Source of the DNA: Brassica napus | Lineage: Eukaryota; Streptophyta; Magnoliopsida; Brassicales; Brassicaceae | DNA length: 64,000 bases | Reading direction: 5' to 3' | Assembly (NCBI RefSeq): GCF_020379485.1 | Contig: NC_063452.1 | Location: 57,371,338 to 57,435,337, forward strand | The notes under the pieces: model-generated | The model's database searches: none | What the model was told of the DNA's origin: nothing | The model's input: only the letters and a program-made list of their open reading frames with translations | Part shown: piece by piece, positions 1-11,720 of the stretch | Numbering within the stretch: the stretch's first letter is position 1 | Layout: each line of letters begins with the position of its first letter | Program-made: the position numbers and the translations under genes

Positions 1-520
1 TATTTGTCAACTATCCATTTAACTAGATCAAATTTTGGTCAGACTAGATGATTGTCCGAGGAACCTCTCCGTCTGTCCGTCTGATGTATCGGCTCAGTTT
101 TATAAGTAGAAAAATCTTTGAATTGTTAATTTGTAGATATAACTTTCTTCACACTAATTTACTTCTATTTAACGGAAAAAATTCACATCATTAGGAAATA
201 GGTTTTATGAATCTTCGTAATGAGATCCAAATACATTAACTAATTAATTGCGTTCTTATAAAACAAAATCTAAGAATAAGACAGTTATTCTCGCGGCAAG
301 ACAATTAACTGAACAAACGCATCCGTTGAATGAAATATAACTTACTCTCAACGATCATTAACCGCCAAAATTTCTTTCTCTCTCTCTCATCTACAAAACC
401 TTTCCCCTGATCAAACCGTTAGAACTTTTTGTCACTCACTCTTTGGTTCTTCAACTCTCAAGCATCGTCCGGTGCTTGAGAGAGAGTTTCACTCTTTTTG
501 TGTGAAAAAAAAAACACAAA
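1..520. other. Upstream region of the RWP-RK gene
   Basis: AT-rich non-coding DNA with no supported ORF. A CT-rich run near 376-389 and an A-run just before the start codon fit a plant promoter and 5' leader. I saw no convincing TATA box, so the transcription start is not placed. Confidence 0.5.
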
Positions 521-2369
521 ATGGCGGGTGATGATGATCCAAAACCGCCCGGTCCTGAAGACAAGGACGATGGAGATCCTTACTATGAACCCTTTTCAGA
601 AGAGGAACTCCAAAACCTTATGTCTAGTCAAAATCCAAACCTGATGGATTTTGCTTTCACCGAGAATCCGGTTCCTCCTCCTACTCCTACTCCGATTACT
701 ATCGCAACATCGGATATAATCGAAACCGAGATGTTGAATCAACTCTCACTTACAATCCCTAACTGTGAAGACACAGACGATTTTCTTGTTACATCTTTTG
801 ACTATGATATTGACCTCTCTTGGGACTTGTCCGATATACCATCTGAGTTTCTTAGCGACAACATGGACAGTAATATCATAGGAGAGATTGGTACTAATCA
901 AGATAATGGTAACATTTTAGGTGGAACTGGTACACTTGAAGTGAGTACTCGTGTTTTTGTTGAAAACGGTCCGAACGTTGAAGCCGGTGGTGGTTCATCA
1001 GCGCCGATTACACCGACAGTATCCATCGGCATACTCGTGTGCACTTGTTGCAACCTTCTTCGAACATTAATCCATAGCAATGGTATAATAACTAGCTACT
1101 ACATCTATCATTTTAGAATTTTGTTTATTGAATGGTTATGTTTTAATTGGTTATATTTTATGCATGGTTGTATAGGTCAGGAGATGATGAGAATCGATTT
1201 TCACGGAGGGATAGGGTACTTCTGCCATGCGATTCTCGAGATTCACCGGCTTGATGGTTCTACCGAACCGCAATATCAAACCATTGATTTGAAGTTTTTG
1301 TCGATGGAGGATGTGAAGAGGTTTATAGAAGATTATCTCGCGGCGAGAGCAGCATGCGGTTTTGGAGTTGTGGAAGACACTAATGCTGATTTCTATCAAG
1401 CAATGAATGCTAACTTTTCCAATAACCAGCCGCCTATGTTGGCGTTGCCACCGGTCGATGATGTTCCAATGCCTCAGGCTATAGTGCCTGATCCAGCCCT
1501 TAATGTTCCGTCTGTGCCGCTGTATGTTGGGTTGAGAGATGAACCTCCAGTGTCGAAAGGAAAGAAACGGAAACAAACCCCTCTCGCAATACAGGTTTTG
1601 TCTCTAATACCTCAGTTTATTATCGTTTAATATCATAGGATAGGAACATGTTACTTGTGCTACAAGGAACCGTTTGCTATGTGCTTAGAATGTTGTGTTT
1701 AAATTGAGGTTTAAGTGTAGATAAGATCATATATAAATATTAGTTAGGGTATAGTAAGTTTATAGAAGAACTTTAAAGAATCTTTTGGACGATTTCATTA
1801 TAGAAACATATATAGTCACTGGTCTATGGAGAGGAATCTGTTAGGGTTTGCATGTAGTTGAAGAACATGTTTCTTGTGCTTTAAGAAAATAGAGTTTAAC
1901 TGATTTTATTGAAGAGAGTGACTGATCTTGGGTTTTGTTATTTCATCTGTATGTGCCGAGGACAAGAACAGAGAGAACGGACTGGAAAACTAAAACTGAA
2001 GGACATCAGCATGCACTTCCATCTCCCGATTCAAGAAGCGGCTAGACGGATGAGCCTGTGTCCGACAGTGGTTAAGAAGATATGCCGAAGGGGTGGGCTC
2101 TATCGATGGCCCCATCGCAAGGTAAGGTTCTTGAACCAAACCATTACGAATAAGCCCACTCTATAAACTGATTCTTGCTTTTTTTACTTATATGATCCTG
2201 GTGAATATTGAATATGTAGATCAAGAGTCTCCTGAGGAAAATCTCGTCATTGAAAAGCTCGTTAGAGACAACAAAGGATGCACAAGCGAAGGCCCGGGTC
2301 GAATCAGAGATTGAAAGACTCGAAAAGCAGATAAGCGAGATCTGTAGTGAAGCACTCAAATACGCTTAA
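521..2369 (+). CDS. RWP-RK domain transcription factor (RKD/NLP-like), four exons
   Basis: Exons inferred from splice sites and frame are 521-1082, 1176-1594, 1972-2121 and 2220-2369, giving 426 aa. Intron 1 is 93 nt and has no stop, so the ORF also reads through it. The N-terminal part is acidic and Pro-rich (residues 1-60) with no recognised domain. Exon 2 ends in a basic KGKKRK stretch that could act as a nuclear signal. Exon 3 encodes the RWP-RK core: an amphipathic segment, then VVKKICRRGG and the signature RWPHRK. Exon 4 encodes a Leu/Glu/Lys heptad-like coiled coil, as expected after an RWP-RK motif. Family members bind DNA in nitrate signalling (NLP) or in egg-cell and embryo programmes (RKD). 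The N-terminus does not let me choose between these, and it is far shorter than a full NLP. The start ATG is the first in a long open frame and follows an A-rich leader. Confidence 0.8.
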
Positions 2370-2943
2370 GTGATCCTTTTTTTTTTTGTTGAATTAAAGG
2401 AAACATGGAATATTTTTCCAGATGATTTTACAAATACACGCGTATGTGATTTGTTATTTTTTTGTTTCAATAAAGAATGGATAAGATACTTTATATACTC
2501 TGCTTATAATAATGAGAAGCTGCCTTTATATAGATGAAATTGAATGATAAGCTAAACAGGTACACTTTAAACCTAAAGGCTAAAACGAAAGAAAAGTCGC
2601 GTATAAAATAAATACCAAAGGAAAAGAGGAAAAAGAGAACATTTTACGTAGGCTAAATAAAGAAAAAGAAAAACGTCAGAAACATGTTAACCAGTCACCA
2701 GATAACACGTGTCAAATTAGGCGAAACGATGAGCAGAGGGAGACTATATAAACCACGTAGGTGATATAGTGAACCAGAGCGTATAAGTTGAGTCGTTTTC
2801 TTCTCCTTTCTCGTCGTCACTCTCCTGCGTACTTGCTTTTTTCTCAGCTCGAAAGTTCGTTACAGACGGCGATTCATCGAAACAGAGTCTCTCGCCGGAG
2901 AAATCGTACTTGAATCTTTTTCGGCTCTTCGGTGAACGAGAAG
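2370..2943 (+). promoter_or_regulatory. Spacer and promoter of RAD23 copy 1 (G-box, TATA box)
   Basis: This holds the 3' flank of the RWP-RK gene and then the promoter of RAD23 copy 1. A CACGTG G-box lies at 2706-2711 and a CTATATAAAC TATA box near 2744. A 5' leader of about 170 nt with the shared GTATAAGTTGAGTCG motif follows. The same order recurs before copies 2, 3 and 4, so the spacer belongs to the duplicated unit. The part at 2400-2590 also matches the spacers downstream of the other RAD23 copies. Confidence 0.7.
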
Positions 2944-5171
2944 ATGAGGATATTTGTCAAAACGCTGAAGGGGGATCGCTTCGAGATCCAAGTCAACCTC
3001 GAGGATTTGGTACGTGGATTCTCAAGAATCTTTGGTCAGATCGTTTCTTGGCAAAGTTGAGTTTCATATCTAGGGTAGAAGGTAGTTCGTTCGATTCCTT
3101 GTTCGTTACGGTAGAAGATTGATCACTCTTTCTTGATAGCCACGTTAATAACCTTTGTTGGTTTCTATAAAAAGTAATACTCTAGAGTCTTGAATCATGT
3201 GCTCTTTCGTCAATGTGAACTCTGATACGCTAAGTTGCTTGTATGGTTTCGTTTCTTGGATCCATGAGGTAGATGATTAACTATTGGTCATTTGGTTATG
3301 TACAAAAAATGTATATATGTGATCAGGTTGCTGATGTGAAGAAGAACATAGAGACTGTGATGGGAGTTACTGCTGAAGAACAAATGCTTATTCACAAAGG
3401 GAAAGTGCTTAAAGATGAAACAACATTAGAGGCTAACAACGTTTCCGAGAAAAGCATTATTGGCGTTATAAAGGTGTGTGCTTAGGGTTTATGGTAACGA
3501 AAGTTTATGTTTTCTAGAGTTTAGCTTATTGATTCTGTGCTCGGGTGGGGCTTATAAATGCAGAGAAAACCTGCATCTACCGCAACGTCTACCTCAACTG
3601 AGACTCCTACTGAACGTGCCTCGGCTGGTGCATCATATGTGGCCAGTGAAAGAGTTTCAGAGAGTAGCATTCAGAAGATTCTTGGGATGGTCGGAGGAGG
3701 CTGGGATCGTTACATGGTTACCTCTGCACTCTATTTGGCATATGATGACGTTGATAAAGCCTTGGAATATCTTTACTTTGTGAGTTTTTAAATAAAAACC
3801 TAAACGTTGTGTGCCCACAGTTCAGGGAATGTCTAGTTTTAAGACTGATTATAAGTTATATTTTTTTAAAGGAGCTCCCGGGGCAGAGTGAAGATCCTTA
3901 CATAGCTGAGGTAAATAAACTAAATTTTGTTGAACCAAGAGGATATGTGTAAATTCGGAAGAGTGAGAAAATAAAATGTAATGAAAAGGGCACACAGGAT
4001 CAAACTCAAGAACATGAAGCTCCTACAGAAGCAGACGAGCTACGGTTTTTTGATTTCCTCAACGGCACTCCAGAGGTATTGAGCTGTTGTTTCATGTTCC
4101 GTCTTACTTGAAAGATCAAAGGAGATAGAGATTAAATTTGTGGAGATCTAACTTGGTACTTTGTGACTACTAGCAAGAGTATCTAAGAGCTTTGGCGCGA
4201 TCAGACCCTAGTATCATAAAGGTAAAAACCAAAAATGCAACAAAGAAAAAAAAGGGAGTGAAAATTACTGATAATTATGCTCAAGTTTTTTTTTGTTGAA
4301 TCTTGCTGCAGGATTTTGTAGAGATGCTAGAGGAGCAAGATCCGCCATTGTTTGTGTTGATTCAAGACAACAAAGCTCTCTTCTTGCGCTTACTACTTGA
4401 AGTTGAAGGAGGAGCATGGTAAAACATTGTCTTAGTTTCTGATTCAGAGACTCAGATCCTAAATTGAACTAGAGCTCATGGTTAAGTAATTTTTGTGGAT
4501 TTTCAGTGGCAACGAAATGGATCAGGCTCATGAACACCAAGCAGTCCAGACCAACGAACCAAACAATGGAGGAGATGGGTACAAAATTGAATTACCATAA
4601 TTAATGTTGGTAGTAAAATGGACTGAGATTTCTTTTGGTTTAAGTTCTTGTGGGTTCTTTGTTGTTGTTGTGTGATTCAGTGACAACCAAGTGGGAGGAG
4701 AGTCTGAGGAAACCAAAGTTGAGGAACTCCAAGCAGACCAAACCAACAAACCAAACAACGGAGTAGATGGGTACAAAATTTACCATAATTAATGTTGGTA
4801 GTAAAATGAACTGAGCTTTCTTTTGGTTTATAAGTTCTTGTGGATTCTTTGTTGCTGTGTGATTCAGTGGCAACCAAGTGGTGGGAGAGTCTGAGGAAAC
4901 CAAAGTTGAAGTCGCCAACCCTGAGGATAATGAATTGATCGAACAGGTCTGTCTAATGTCTATGCGTTATCTTCTCTTGCTTTATTTAGAAACTTCAACT
5001 TCATTGGATTCGTTACTATATTCCATAAAACGTGTGTTTTGCTTTTAAAAACAGCTGGAAGCACTGGGATTTGAGAGAGGTGATGCAGAGGTGGCGTACT
5101 TCGCCTCCAACAAGAACGTACAAGAGGCTGCGAACCATCTTCTCGGTCACAAGCACGAGTCTCAAGAATAA
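2944..5171 (+). CDS. RAD23: RAD23-like UV excision repair / ubiquitin shuttle protein, copy 1 (intact)
   Basis: Eleven exons: 2944-3009, 3327-3473, 3564-3779, 3872-3910, 3998-4075, 4174-4221, 4312-4418, 4507-4578, 4681-4770, 4868-4946 and 5055-5171. They give 352 aa with no stop, slightly short for plant RAD23. The order is UBL (residues 1-71, starting [10 protein letters not shown]), UBA1 (about 95-143, ending KALEYLYF), an XPC-binding domain (about 185-230, [10 protein letters not shown] to [14 protein letters not shown]), a repeated acidic linker, and C-terminal UBA2 ([18 protein letters not shown]). In the family, UBL docks on the proteasome, the UBAs bind polyubiquitin, and XPCB binds XPC/Rad4 in nucleotide excision repair. 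Unlike copies 3 and 4, copy 1 lacks the intron between the UBL tail and UBA1: exon 3 joins the two parts in frame. It also carries an extra linker exon, also seen in copy 2. Confidence 0.88.
4507..4946 (+). repeat. Duplicated linker exons of RAD23 copy 1
   Basis: Three consecutive exons (4507-4578, 4681-4770, 4868-4946) begin with a phase-2 codon and the motif GN(Q/E). The first two end in PNNGGDG-like residues before GT, and their introns are near-copies of each other. The first two exons are 72 and 90 nt, both multiples of three, so exons can be added or lost without a frameshift. Copies 3 and 4 have one fewer such exon. Confidence 0.75.
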
Positions 5172-5459
5172 CACCACTTAACCATGAGTTTCTTTCTTGG
5201 CTCGTAGTGGTTGCATATCTTTTTTTCTATCGAGAACCAAATGTCATTGTTCTGTAACCTGGTTTCTTTTGCTCTGGTTGGTTACACAGTTGGGATGATT
5301 GATGTGTATACTACATTTCGCTTCCATCTTTTGCTCTGGTTTGTTGTTGATGTGAAAGTTAACTTGGAATACTTTTCAAGATGATTACAAATACACGAGT
5401 CAGTGATGTTTTTTTGTTTAAATAAAGATGGAATTATAGCACCACATCTATAGATACTT
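5172..5459 (+). other. 3' flank of RAD23 copy 1, cut by the Harbinger insertion
   Basis: This is 3'-UTR-like and spacer sequence that matches the region after copy 2 (from 24149). The match stops at 5459 and resumes near 15018, so the two halves of one ancestral spacer flank the 5.46-15.02 kb block of elements. Confidence 0.7.
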
Positions 5460-5699
5460 AGAGCAGCATTAACCGGGGATCTTAAGCCCCGTTTTTTGTG
5501 TTTTTTTATTTTTAAAAAAATTACCTAATTAATTAAGCGACATTGCTTAATTTAGGGTCAGAGGAGGCGTATCTTGTGGGACGCGTGTCACAAGCTGGTG
5601 TTTCTTTCTCTCTCTCGAAATTCATCGTCTCTCCTTCTCCCGTGACTCCTCGACGACTCCGTCTTCCAGCGATGATCTCTCTTCGACGATTCGATCGAT

Positions 5700-6073
5700 T
5701 ATCTCTCTTCGAGGGAATCATCCGGCATCTGTCGCGGTGGAATCGCCGTCTCTGTCTCTCTCCTCGATGGCTCGGACTCTCTCTCTCTCTCTGTCTCCTC
5801 GACGACTCCACCTCTCTCTTATTCTCCTCGGCAACTCCGCGACTCTGTGACTCCCTCGCTCTCCTCGATGGCTCGCCTCGTTGAAGAATCTCTGTTTGAC
5901 AGAATCATCCGGCGTCTGTCTCGGTGGAATCGCCGTCTCCGTCTCTCTCCTCGACGACTCCGAGTCTCTCTTTGTCTCCTCGACGACTCCGCCTCTCTCT
6001 TATTCTCCTCGGCGACTCCGCGACTCTGTGACTCTCTCGCTCTTCTCGGTGGCTCACCTCGTTGAAGAATCAC
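5700..6073. repeat. 187-bp tandem duplication, GC-rich
   Basis: Two copies, about 5700-5886 and 5887-6073, both contain AATCATCCGGC (5716 and 5903) and rows of CTCCTCGACGACTCC-like units. The repeat lies in the 5' part of the Harbinger element. Related CGACGACTCCG units recur near 59565 and 62405, which links those segments to the same family. The Arg- and Ser-rich ORFs here follow from the repeat. Confidence 0.75.
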
Positions 6074-6119
6074 TCCAGCCCGTAGCTCTCCTCGAGGAAA
6101 TCAAAGCAAAAGGTAAAGC

Positions 6120-6450
6120 TTTAGGCCTTTTAGATGTTGAGTTGAATGATGTTTTATGTGCCATGTCTGAGATGAAGCTTGATGCCTTTTGATAGTGATC
6201 AGATTAGTTCAGATGAGGTGTTTAGTTGGGTGATGTTATCTCTGGTATGTCCTCGGTAAAGTTTGATGCTTTTGATAGTGATCAGATTAGTTTAGATGTT
6301 GAGTTGAGTGATGTTTTATCTTTTATGTCTGCGGTAAAGCTTGATGCTTGTTCTCTGCCAATGTTTAGTGTAAAGCTTGATGCTTTTGATGGTGATCTGA
6401 TTAGATTAGAGGTAAATGCTTGAATCTATAGTGTAAAGCTTGATGCTCTT
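6120..6450 (+). repeat. Degenerate tandem repeat with AAGCTTGATGCTTTTGATAG-like units
   Basis: Units containing GTAAAGCTTGATGCTTTTGA followed by GTGATCAGATTAG and GATGTTGAGTTGAGTGATG recur three to five times with irregular spacing. Short open frames give peptides such as LDVELSDVLSFMSAVKLDAF. It lies between the GC-rich repeat and ORF1 of the Harbinger element. No protein family is recognised. Confidence 0.6.
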
Positions 6451-7051
6451 GATGTATAGTGTTTGTTTATGTTACTGTCTTTGTTTCTTAATCTTTCTCA
6501 TGTCTGAATCTTTCTTGTGGTGATTTTGTCTCTTGTATTTTCTTGTCACATGAACGGATCAAGAGACATGTGAAGGTCTCTTTAGATGGACGGATCAAGT
6601 CACATGAAGCTTGTTCAAAGAAGAGGACTACAACTGCAATACAGGTACAACTTCTACCTTCGATTTTCTAGATGTTTTTAGGATTTTGTTTGTCTGAATT
6701 GATTGTGAAACTGAGCCATTTTAGAAATAAATTGATTGTGATTTAATGAGGTAGCTATATGAATTGATTGTGCATCTAATCTGGTTAGATAGGATAAGTT
6801 AATTAAAAAAAAAGTTAATGAGTTAGCTATATGTCAACTCGAATTGGTTGTGGGTTGTGATGAATGCGTTTTTTAAATGGTAAACTTCTGGCTTCCTTTA
6901 ATCCATCTCTCTGTTATGGCTTCCTTTAATCCATCTCTCTTCTGTCACCTCTTCTCTGCCATCTATTAAATTCATCTCCCTCTTCTCTATCTTTTCATCT
7001 TTGAAACGTTTCATTCTTCTTCTCGCCTTCTCTTCTTTCAAAAACCTCGGT

Positions 7052-7913
7052 ATGGATTCTAATCCATATAATACACAGCCGTCAAATTTTGTTGACCTTC
7101 TCAATAGTCAACAAGACGTTGTGTTTGGTTTAGGGGAAGATAGTGTCCATGTTTCTTCATCACATGTTCCTCTTTTTGGAATTCCGCGAAGTCAAGATCC
7201 TCACTTTGGTGAGATTCCTGCAGAGCGTAAAGAAAGAAGAACATGGACGCCTACAGACGATCAAGTGCTCATATCCTCTTGGTTAAACACTAGTAAAGAT
7301 CCCATTGTAGGGAATGAGCAGCGATCCGGAACTTTTTGGCAGAGAATTGCAGCGTACTTCGCAGCATCACCAAAGATTGGAGCCAGTGAAAGGAGGGAGG
7401 CCAGTCACTGCAAGCAGCGTTGGCACAAGATCAATGATCTTGTTGGGAAGTTCTGTGGCGCGTTTGAAGCTGCAAGCAGAGAGAGAACCAGCGGGCAAAA
7501 CGATAATGACGTTCTGAAGCTAGCGCATGAGATCTTCTTCAACAACCACAACAAGAAATTCACTCTCGAACATGCGTGGAAGGAGCTTCGGAATGATCAG
7601 AAATGGTGTGACCTGTCAAGTTCTTAAATAGAGAGTAGCTGTAAAAGGAGGAAGCTCGACGACAGCGCACAATCATCAACCTCTCAAGATTCTGAATCCA
7701 TATCGTCCCCCAGGTGTTAAGTCAGCTAAGGCCAATGGTAAGAAGAGAAAGGCAGAGGAAAGGCTGTCTGAGTTTGAGGGTATGTGGAGCATCAAGAAGG
7801 AGAATTTGGCTATCAAGGAAAGGCTCTCGAAGATGAAGCTCCTTGATAGCCTAATTGCAAAAGTTCAGCCGCTAGCTGAGTATGAAGAAGCCTTGAAAAA
7901 AACTCATCAATGA
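7052..7913 (+). pseudogene. Harbinger ORF1: Myb/trihelix-like protein with NAM-associated tail (broken)
   Basis: The ATG at 7052 opens 191 codons to a TAA at 7625-7627. The central part is Myb/SANT-like (RRTWTPTDDQVLISSWLN, then FWQRIAAYF and CKQRWHKIND), as in the DNA-binding ORF1 partner of PIF/Harbinger transposases. Plant databases often label such proteins glutathione S-transferase T3-like. Past the stop, the downstream sequence still encodes family-like residues (KRRKLDDSAQSSTSQ, later ERLSEFEGMWSIKKENLAIK), so the stop and an indel have cut the gene. The homologous frame ends near 7913. In the family, ORF1 acts with the transposase in transposition. Confidence 0.72.
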
Positions 7914-8656
7914 GTTGTTCTCTAATTAGGTGAAGTTAATGTTGTAAGTTAGTTCAAGTCTAATTAGTCTAAGTCTAAGTTGTTTGTTGTATTTGAGCAC
8001 TCTGTTCATTGTTTATATAAATGCTTATGTTCTTGCCTTTGTTATTGGTTCTCTCTCGGATCTTCTTATGGCTTATATAAATGGTTTTGTAGTGATTAAT
8101 ATTCTTGTCTTGGTTTTACATTTAGCATTGTCACGGGAAGTGAAGGAGAGTAGCATTGTCACGGGAAGTGAAGGAGTGGAGTCAGTCTCATGTCAATAAT
8201 CTTGAAGTCTTCTGATCTGTGTTGTAGTCATGGGAGTGTGTTGTAGTCACGGGAGTGTCTTGTAGTAGGGACTGTCTTGTAGTAGTGTTCTTGTATTCTT
8301 GTAGTCACGGAAGTCTGTATGTCACTTTCTCTTTATTTTTATCACAAGTCTGTATGTCACAAAATTTTATAAGTCACCTTCTCTATATAATTGTGATCAC
8401 AACTCTTCTGTCTTATCCTATTTTTTCTCATCTTCTCTTCTTCGCTTCTCTAGTTCTCTTCTTCACTTCTCAAGATCCCGTAAACAATTTTGATCACAAG
8501 TATTTCCGTAAACAATTTTGATCACAACTCTTTCCCTATATAATTGTGATCACAAGTCTTTCCCTATATCCTCTCATCTTCTCTCCTTCTCTTTATTTTT
8601 ATCACATATTTTAAACACAAAATTTCTACATAAAATTTCACTTTTTGGGCGAGTAA

Positions 8657-9956
8657 ATGGCATCTGGTTCTCATAACCCTTTTGAGGGATCAAATGATCA
8701 TAATTTTGATCAATATTTTGATCAAACTTTCGAGCAAACTTTCGAGAATTTTACCATTGATTATGGTAATCAAGAAGAAGAAAGAAACACGTCTATATCG
8801 AAAGAAATCATGAAGAAGGTGATTTACAGTTATGAAATGATTATTTCTGTGAAACTCCAACATATCCTCAAAATCTATTCCGACGACGTTTTAGAATGAA
8901 CAAGCCATTGTTCATACACATTGTTGATCGACTCTCCAACGAAGTTCACTTCTTTCGCCAAAAGAAAGATAGTCTTGGAAGGCTTAGTCTCTCAGCACTC
9001 CAAAAGTGTTCAGCAGCCATTCGTCTTTTGGCATGCGGTACTGCAGCTGATACGGTCGACGAATACCTCCGGCTCGGTGAAACTACAGCTCGGTCATGTT
9101 TGGAGAATTTTGTGGAAGGAATAATTTATTTGTTCGGCGATGAGTACCTAAGAAGACCAACACCGGCTGATCTTCAACGTCTACTTGATATTGAGTGCAT
9201 CGTGGATTTTCTGGGATGATAGGAAGCATCGATTGTATGCATTGGGAGTGGAAGAATTGTCCCACTGCTTGGAAAGAGCAATATTCTCGTGGTTCGGGTA
9301 AACCAACAATCGTTTTAGACGCGATTGCTTCATATGATCTCTGGATATGACATGTGTTTTTTGGACCTCCAAGTACTTTAAATGATATCAATGTTCTTGG
9401 TCGCTCACTTTTTGATGACATAATAAATGGTCAAGCTCCGCAAGTCACTTACTCTGTCAATGGAATATAGTATAATTTGGCTTACTATCTCACCGATGAT
9501 ATTTATCCGAAATGGGCAACTTTTATCCAATCTATTCTGATACCACAAGGACCGAAAGTATTTTTATTTGCTCAACGTCAAGAAGCTGTCCGCAAAGATG
9601 TCGAGCGCGCTTTTGGCGTCTTGCAAGCTCGTTTTGCCATAGTTAAAAATCCGACACTTTTTTGGGATAAAATCAAAATTGGAAAGATTATGAGAGCATG
9701 TATCATACTCTGCAATATGATAGTAGAAGACGAACGAGATGTCTATACTCAATTTGATGTTTCAAAGTTCCAACAAGGAGAAGACACCGAAAGTTCACAT
9801 GTCGATCTCACGTATTCTACAGATATCCTTACAAATATCGCCAATATGATGGGTGTTCGAACTAGAATTCATGATAGACAAATGCATCAACAACTGAAAG
9901 CTGATTTGGTTGAACATATATGGCGTAAATTTGGACATGATGAAGACAACAACTGA
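8657..9956 (+). pseudogene. PIF/Harbinger DDE transposase (nuclease HARBI1-like), degenerate
   Basis: Family segments run in order but across several frames: an N-terminal region from ATG 8657 ending at a stop (8897-8899); MNKPLFIHIVDRLSN to TPADLQRLL (8896-9219); a shifted stretch with DCMHWEWKNCPTAWK and GGPPSTL-like residues near 9230-9470; and an open tail at 9477-9956 including RQEAVRKDVERAFGVLQ and MRACIILCNMIVEDE. This layout is typical of the plant DDE_Tnp_4 / plant transposon protein family, whose members cut and rejoin the element ends. At least three lesions (stops and shifts near 8898, 9210 and 9350-9470) rule out a functional product. Confidence 0.82.
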
Positions 9957-10229
9957 GCTTGAATTTTTTTTTTATATTCTCGTTTAATTTAGTAATCTTT
10001 GTTTTTATGTTTTTTTTTTAAGTTCTATGTTTAAAATGTTATCTTTTATAATGTTTAATTAATAAAAAAAATTCTTTTATTTAAAATTATTTAATATTTT
10101 TTTAATTAAAAACCCCTAAATAAGAGACTACCATTGGAGGTCCAAAATCATAGTGTTTCTTAATGAGTTTCTTAATTGCTTTTAATTAGTAAAAAATGAT
10201 TAAGAGACCCATATGAGTATATGAGTTAA

Positions 10230-10464
10230 TTAAGAGCATTGGCATCGGTTTTTCTTGACATTGAGTTTCTGCACATATAATATCAAAATAATTAAAAGTA
10301 AAATAAAGTTTTAGTTTTGACCTGTAGGAATAAGACAGCGTTTCTCTCACATTTTTTACGTCTCTCGCAGCACAGACGTCTCTCATCTATTATGTTCTTA
10401 TTTCATTTTTTTTCATTTTTATGTTAAGAAACATGTTTAAGTATTCACCACTGTTGGTGCCCTT
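10230..10464. mobile_element. Harbinger-type MITE (candidate)
   Basis: The left end is TAAGAGCATTGGCATCGG. The right end, read on the opposite strand, is TAAGGGCACCAACAGTGG. The terminal inverted similarity is imperfect, the length is about 235 bp, and there is no coding capacity. Boundaries are approximate. Confidence 0.45.
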
Positions 10465-10511
10465 ATTATAAGAGAATTATTAACGGGAAGTATCTTCCCA
10501 ATGGTTTCTAA

Positions 10512-10632
10512 GACCATGATTAATCCGGAGTTTTTAGAGTAAGGTTCTTATCGAAAGTTAAGAAACAATTTCTTAACTTTTCTTAACTTCCGCTAAGAAC
10601 CTCATGTTAAAAACTCCGGGTTAATCATGCTC
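10512..10632. mobile_element. Tourist/Harbinger MITE with TAA target duplication
   Basis: A 121-bp near-palindrome. The left TIR is GACCATGATTAATCCGGAG and the right TIR, reverse-complemented, is GAGCATGATTAACCCGGAG. Identical TAA triplets flank it at 10509-10511 and 10633-10635. The TIR resembles the left end of the large Harbinger element at 5460, a possible source of transposase. Confidence 0.8.
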
Positions 10633-11720
10633 TAACCAATTTAGTATTAATAACTTTTATGTAATTTAATTAAAAATAAATTTTAGATCTAATATAAACC
10701 AATGAAAAAGAAACAGTAAAAGGGGTATGCAACATTTTTTTGTTGGGATTGGTAGCAGAGAAACAATCTTTCTCTGACTCTACTTTTTTTAATACTTTGA
10801 TTTTTTAACTTAATAGAACATGTCCTAAAACCCCGTTGGGTTGCCTTTAGAGCAACACAATCATAATAGTATTTTATTTAATACAGTTTTGTAATTAAAT
10901 TTTATTTCTAAAAACAGTGGTTCACATCATTAAACATACTAGATCGTTTTTCCGCGCTACGCGCGGATAATATACTTTTAAATTTTTTTTTTTCATACTT
11001 TTTCACATGTAAATTATCATCTTAATTTTAGATTAGTTGTGTTTATTTAATAAATTGCAACTTACTATTTTTACTTTCATGGTAAATATTTTGTATAAAT
11101 GAGGAAATTTAGTTTTAAAATTTTATTTATCGTTTTAAAATTTTATTTATATTAATCTCAAATAAGTTTCTATTATATAAAATGAAAAAGAGTAATCTGA
11201 CTATCACAGTAAAATTAAGAAAATAGTTTGAATTACTTTTATTTTATTATGTTTGGCAAACTTTACTTCTCTATAAGATTTGAAACATTTTAGTGATCAA
11301 AATTTCATATAAGTAAACACAGCAAAACAAACAAATTTGTTCAATAATGCACCTGCATTTATTATTATTGTTTTACGTAAATTTTATAAAATTGATGATT
11401 GATAACTATTTTAGAACTGAAACCGTTTAAAATTTGTCTATGCATTATTAAATAGTAAAAATATTAAATTATAAAATAATATTAATATTAATTGGAAGTG
11501 ACGTAATAATACTATTAGTAGTGACCAATAATTTAAATATAGAAAAATTATTGATCTGTACTTTGATATTTTTTAGAAAAGTTATTTATTCACCGACCAA
11601 TAAAAATCTGCGAGCTCATATTCAGTAGTTGAAAAAAATGAAACGGAATAATAAGAATTTGCCAAATTATATTATGTTTTTTTAAGTAAAAATAAATAAA
11701 AAAGAGTACAATTTTTTTTT

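Larger units (their letters stand above)
5460..10143 (+). mobile_element. Decayed PIF/Harbinger transposon
   Basis: The left end is GAGCAGCATTAACCGGGG after a TTA target-type triplet. It is followed by AT-rich subterminal DNA, a GC-rich tandem repeat, an ORF1-type Myb-like protein and a Harbinger DDE transposase remnant. The right end is degenerate: a GGGGTT-type subterminal motif, read on the minus strand, lies near 10110-10143, but no clean TIR partner is visible. The right boundary is therefore approximate. Both genes are broken, so the element is not autonomous. Confidence 0.7.

Noticed and set aside
5533..6192. Several Arg- or Ser-rich ORFs on both strands
   Set aside because: They arise from the GC-rich CTCCTCGACGACTCC tandem repeat and overlap one another in opposite strands and frames.
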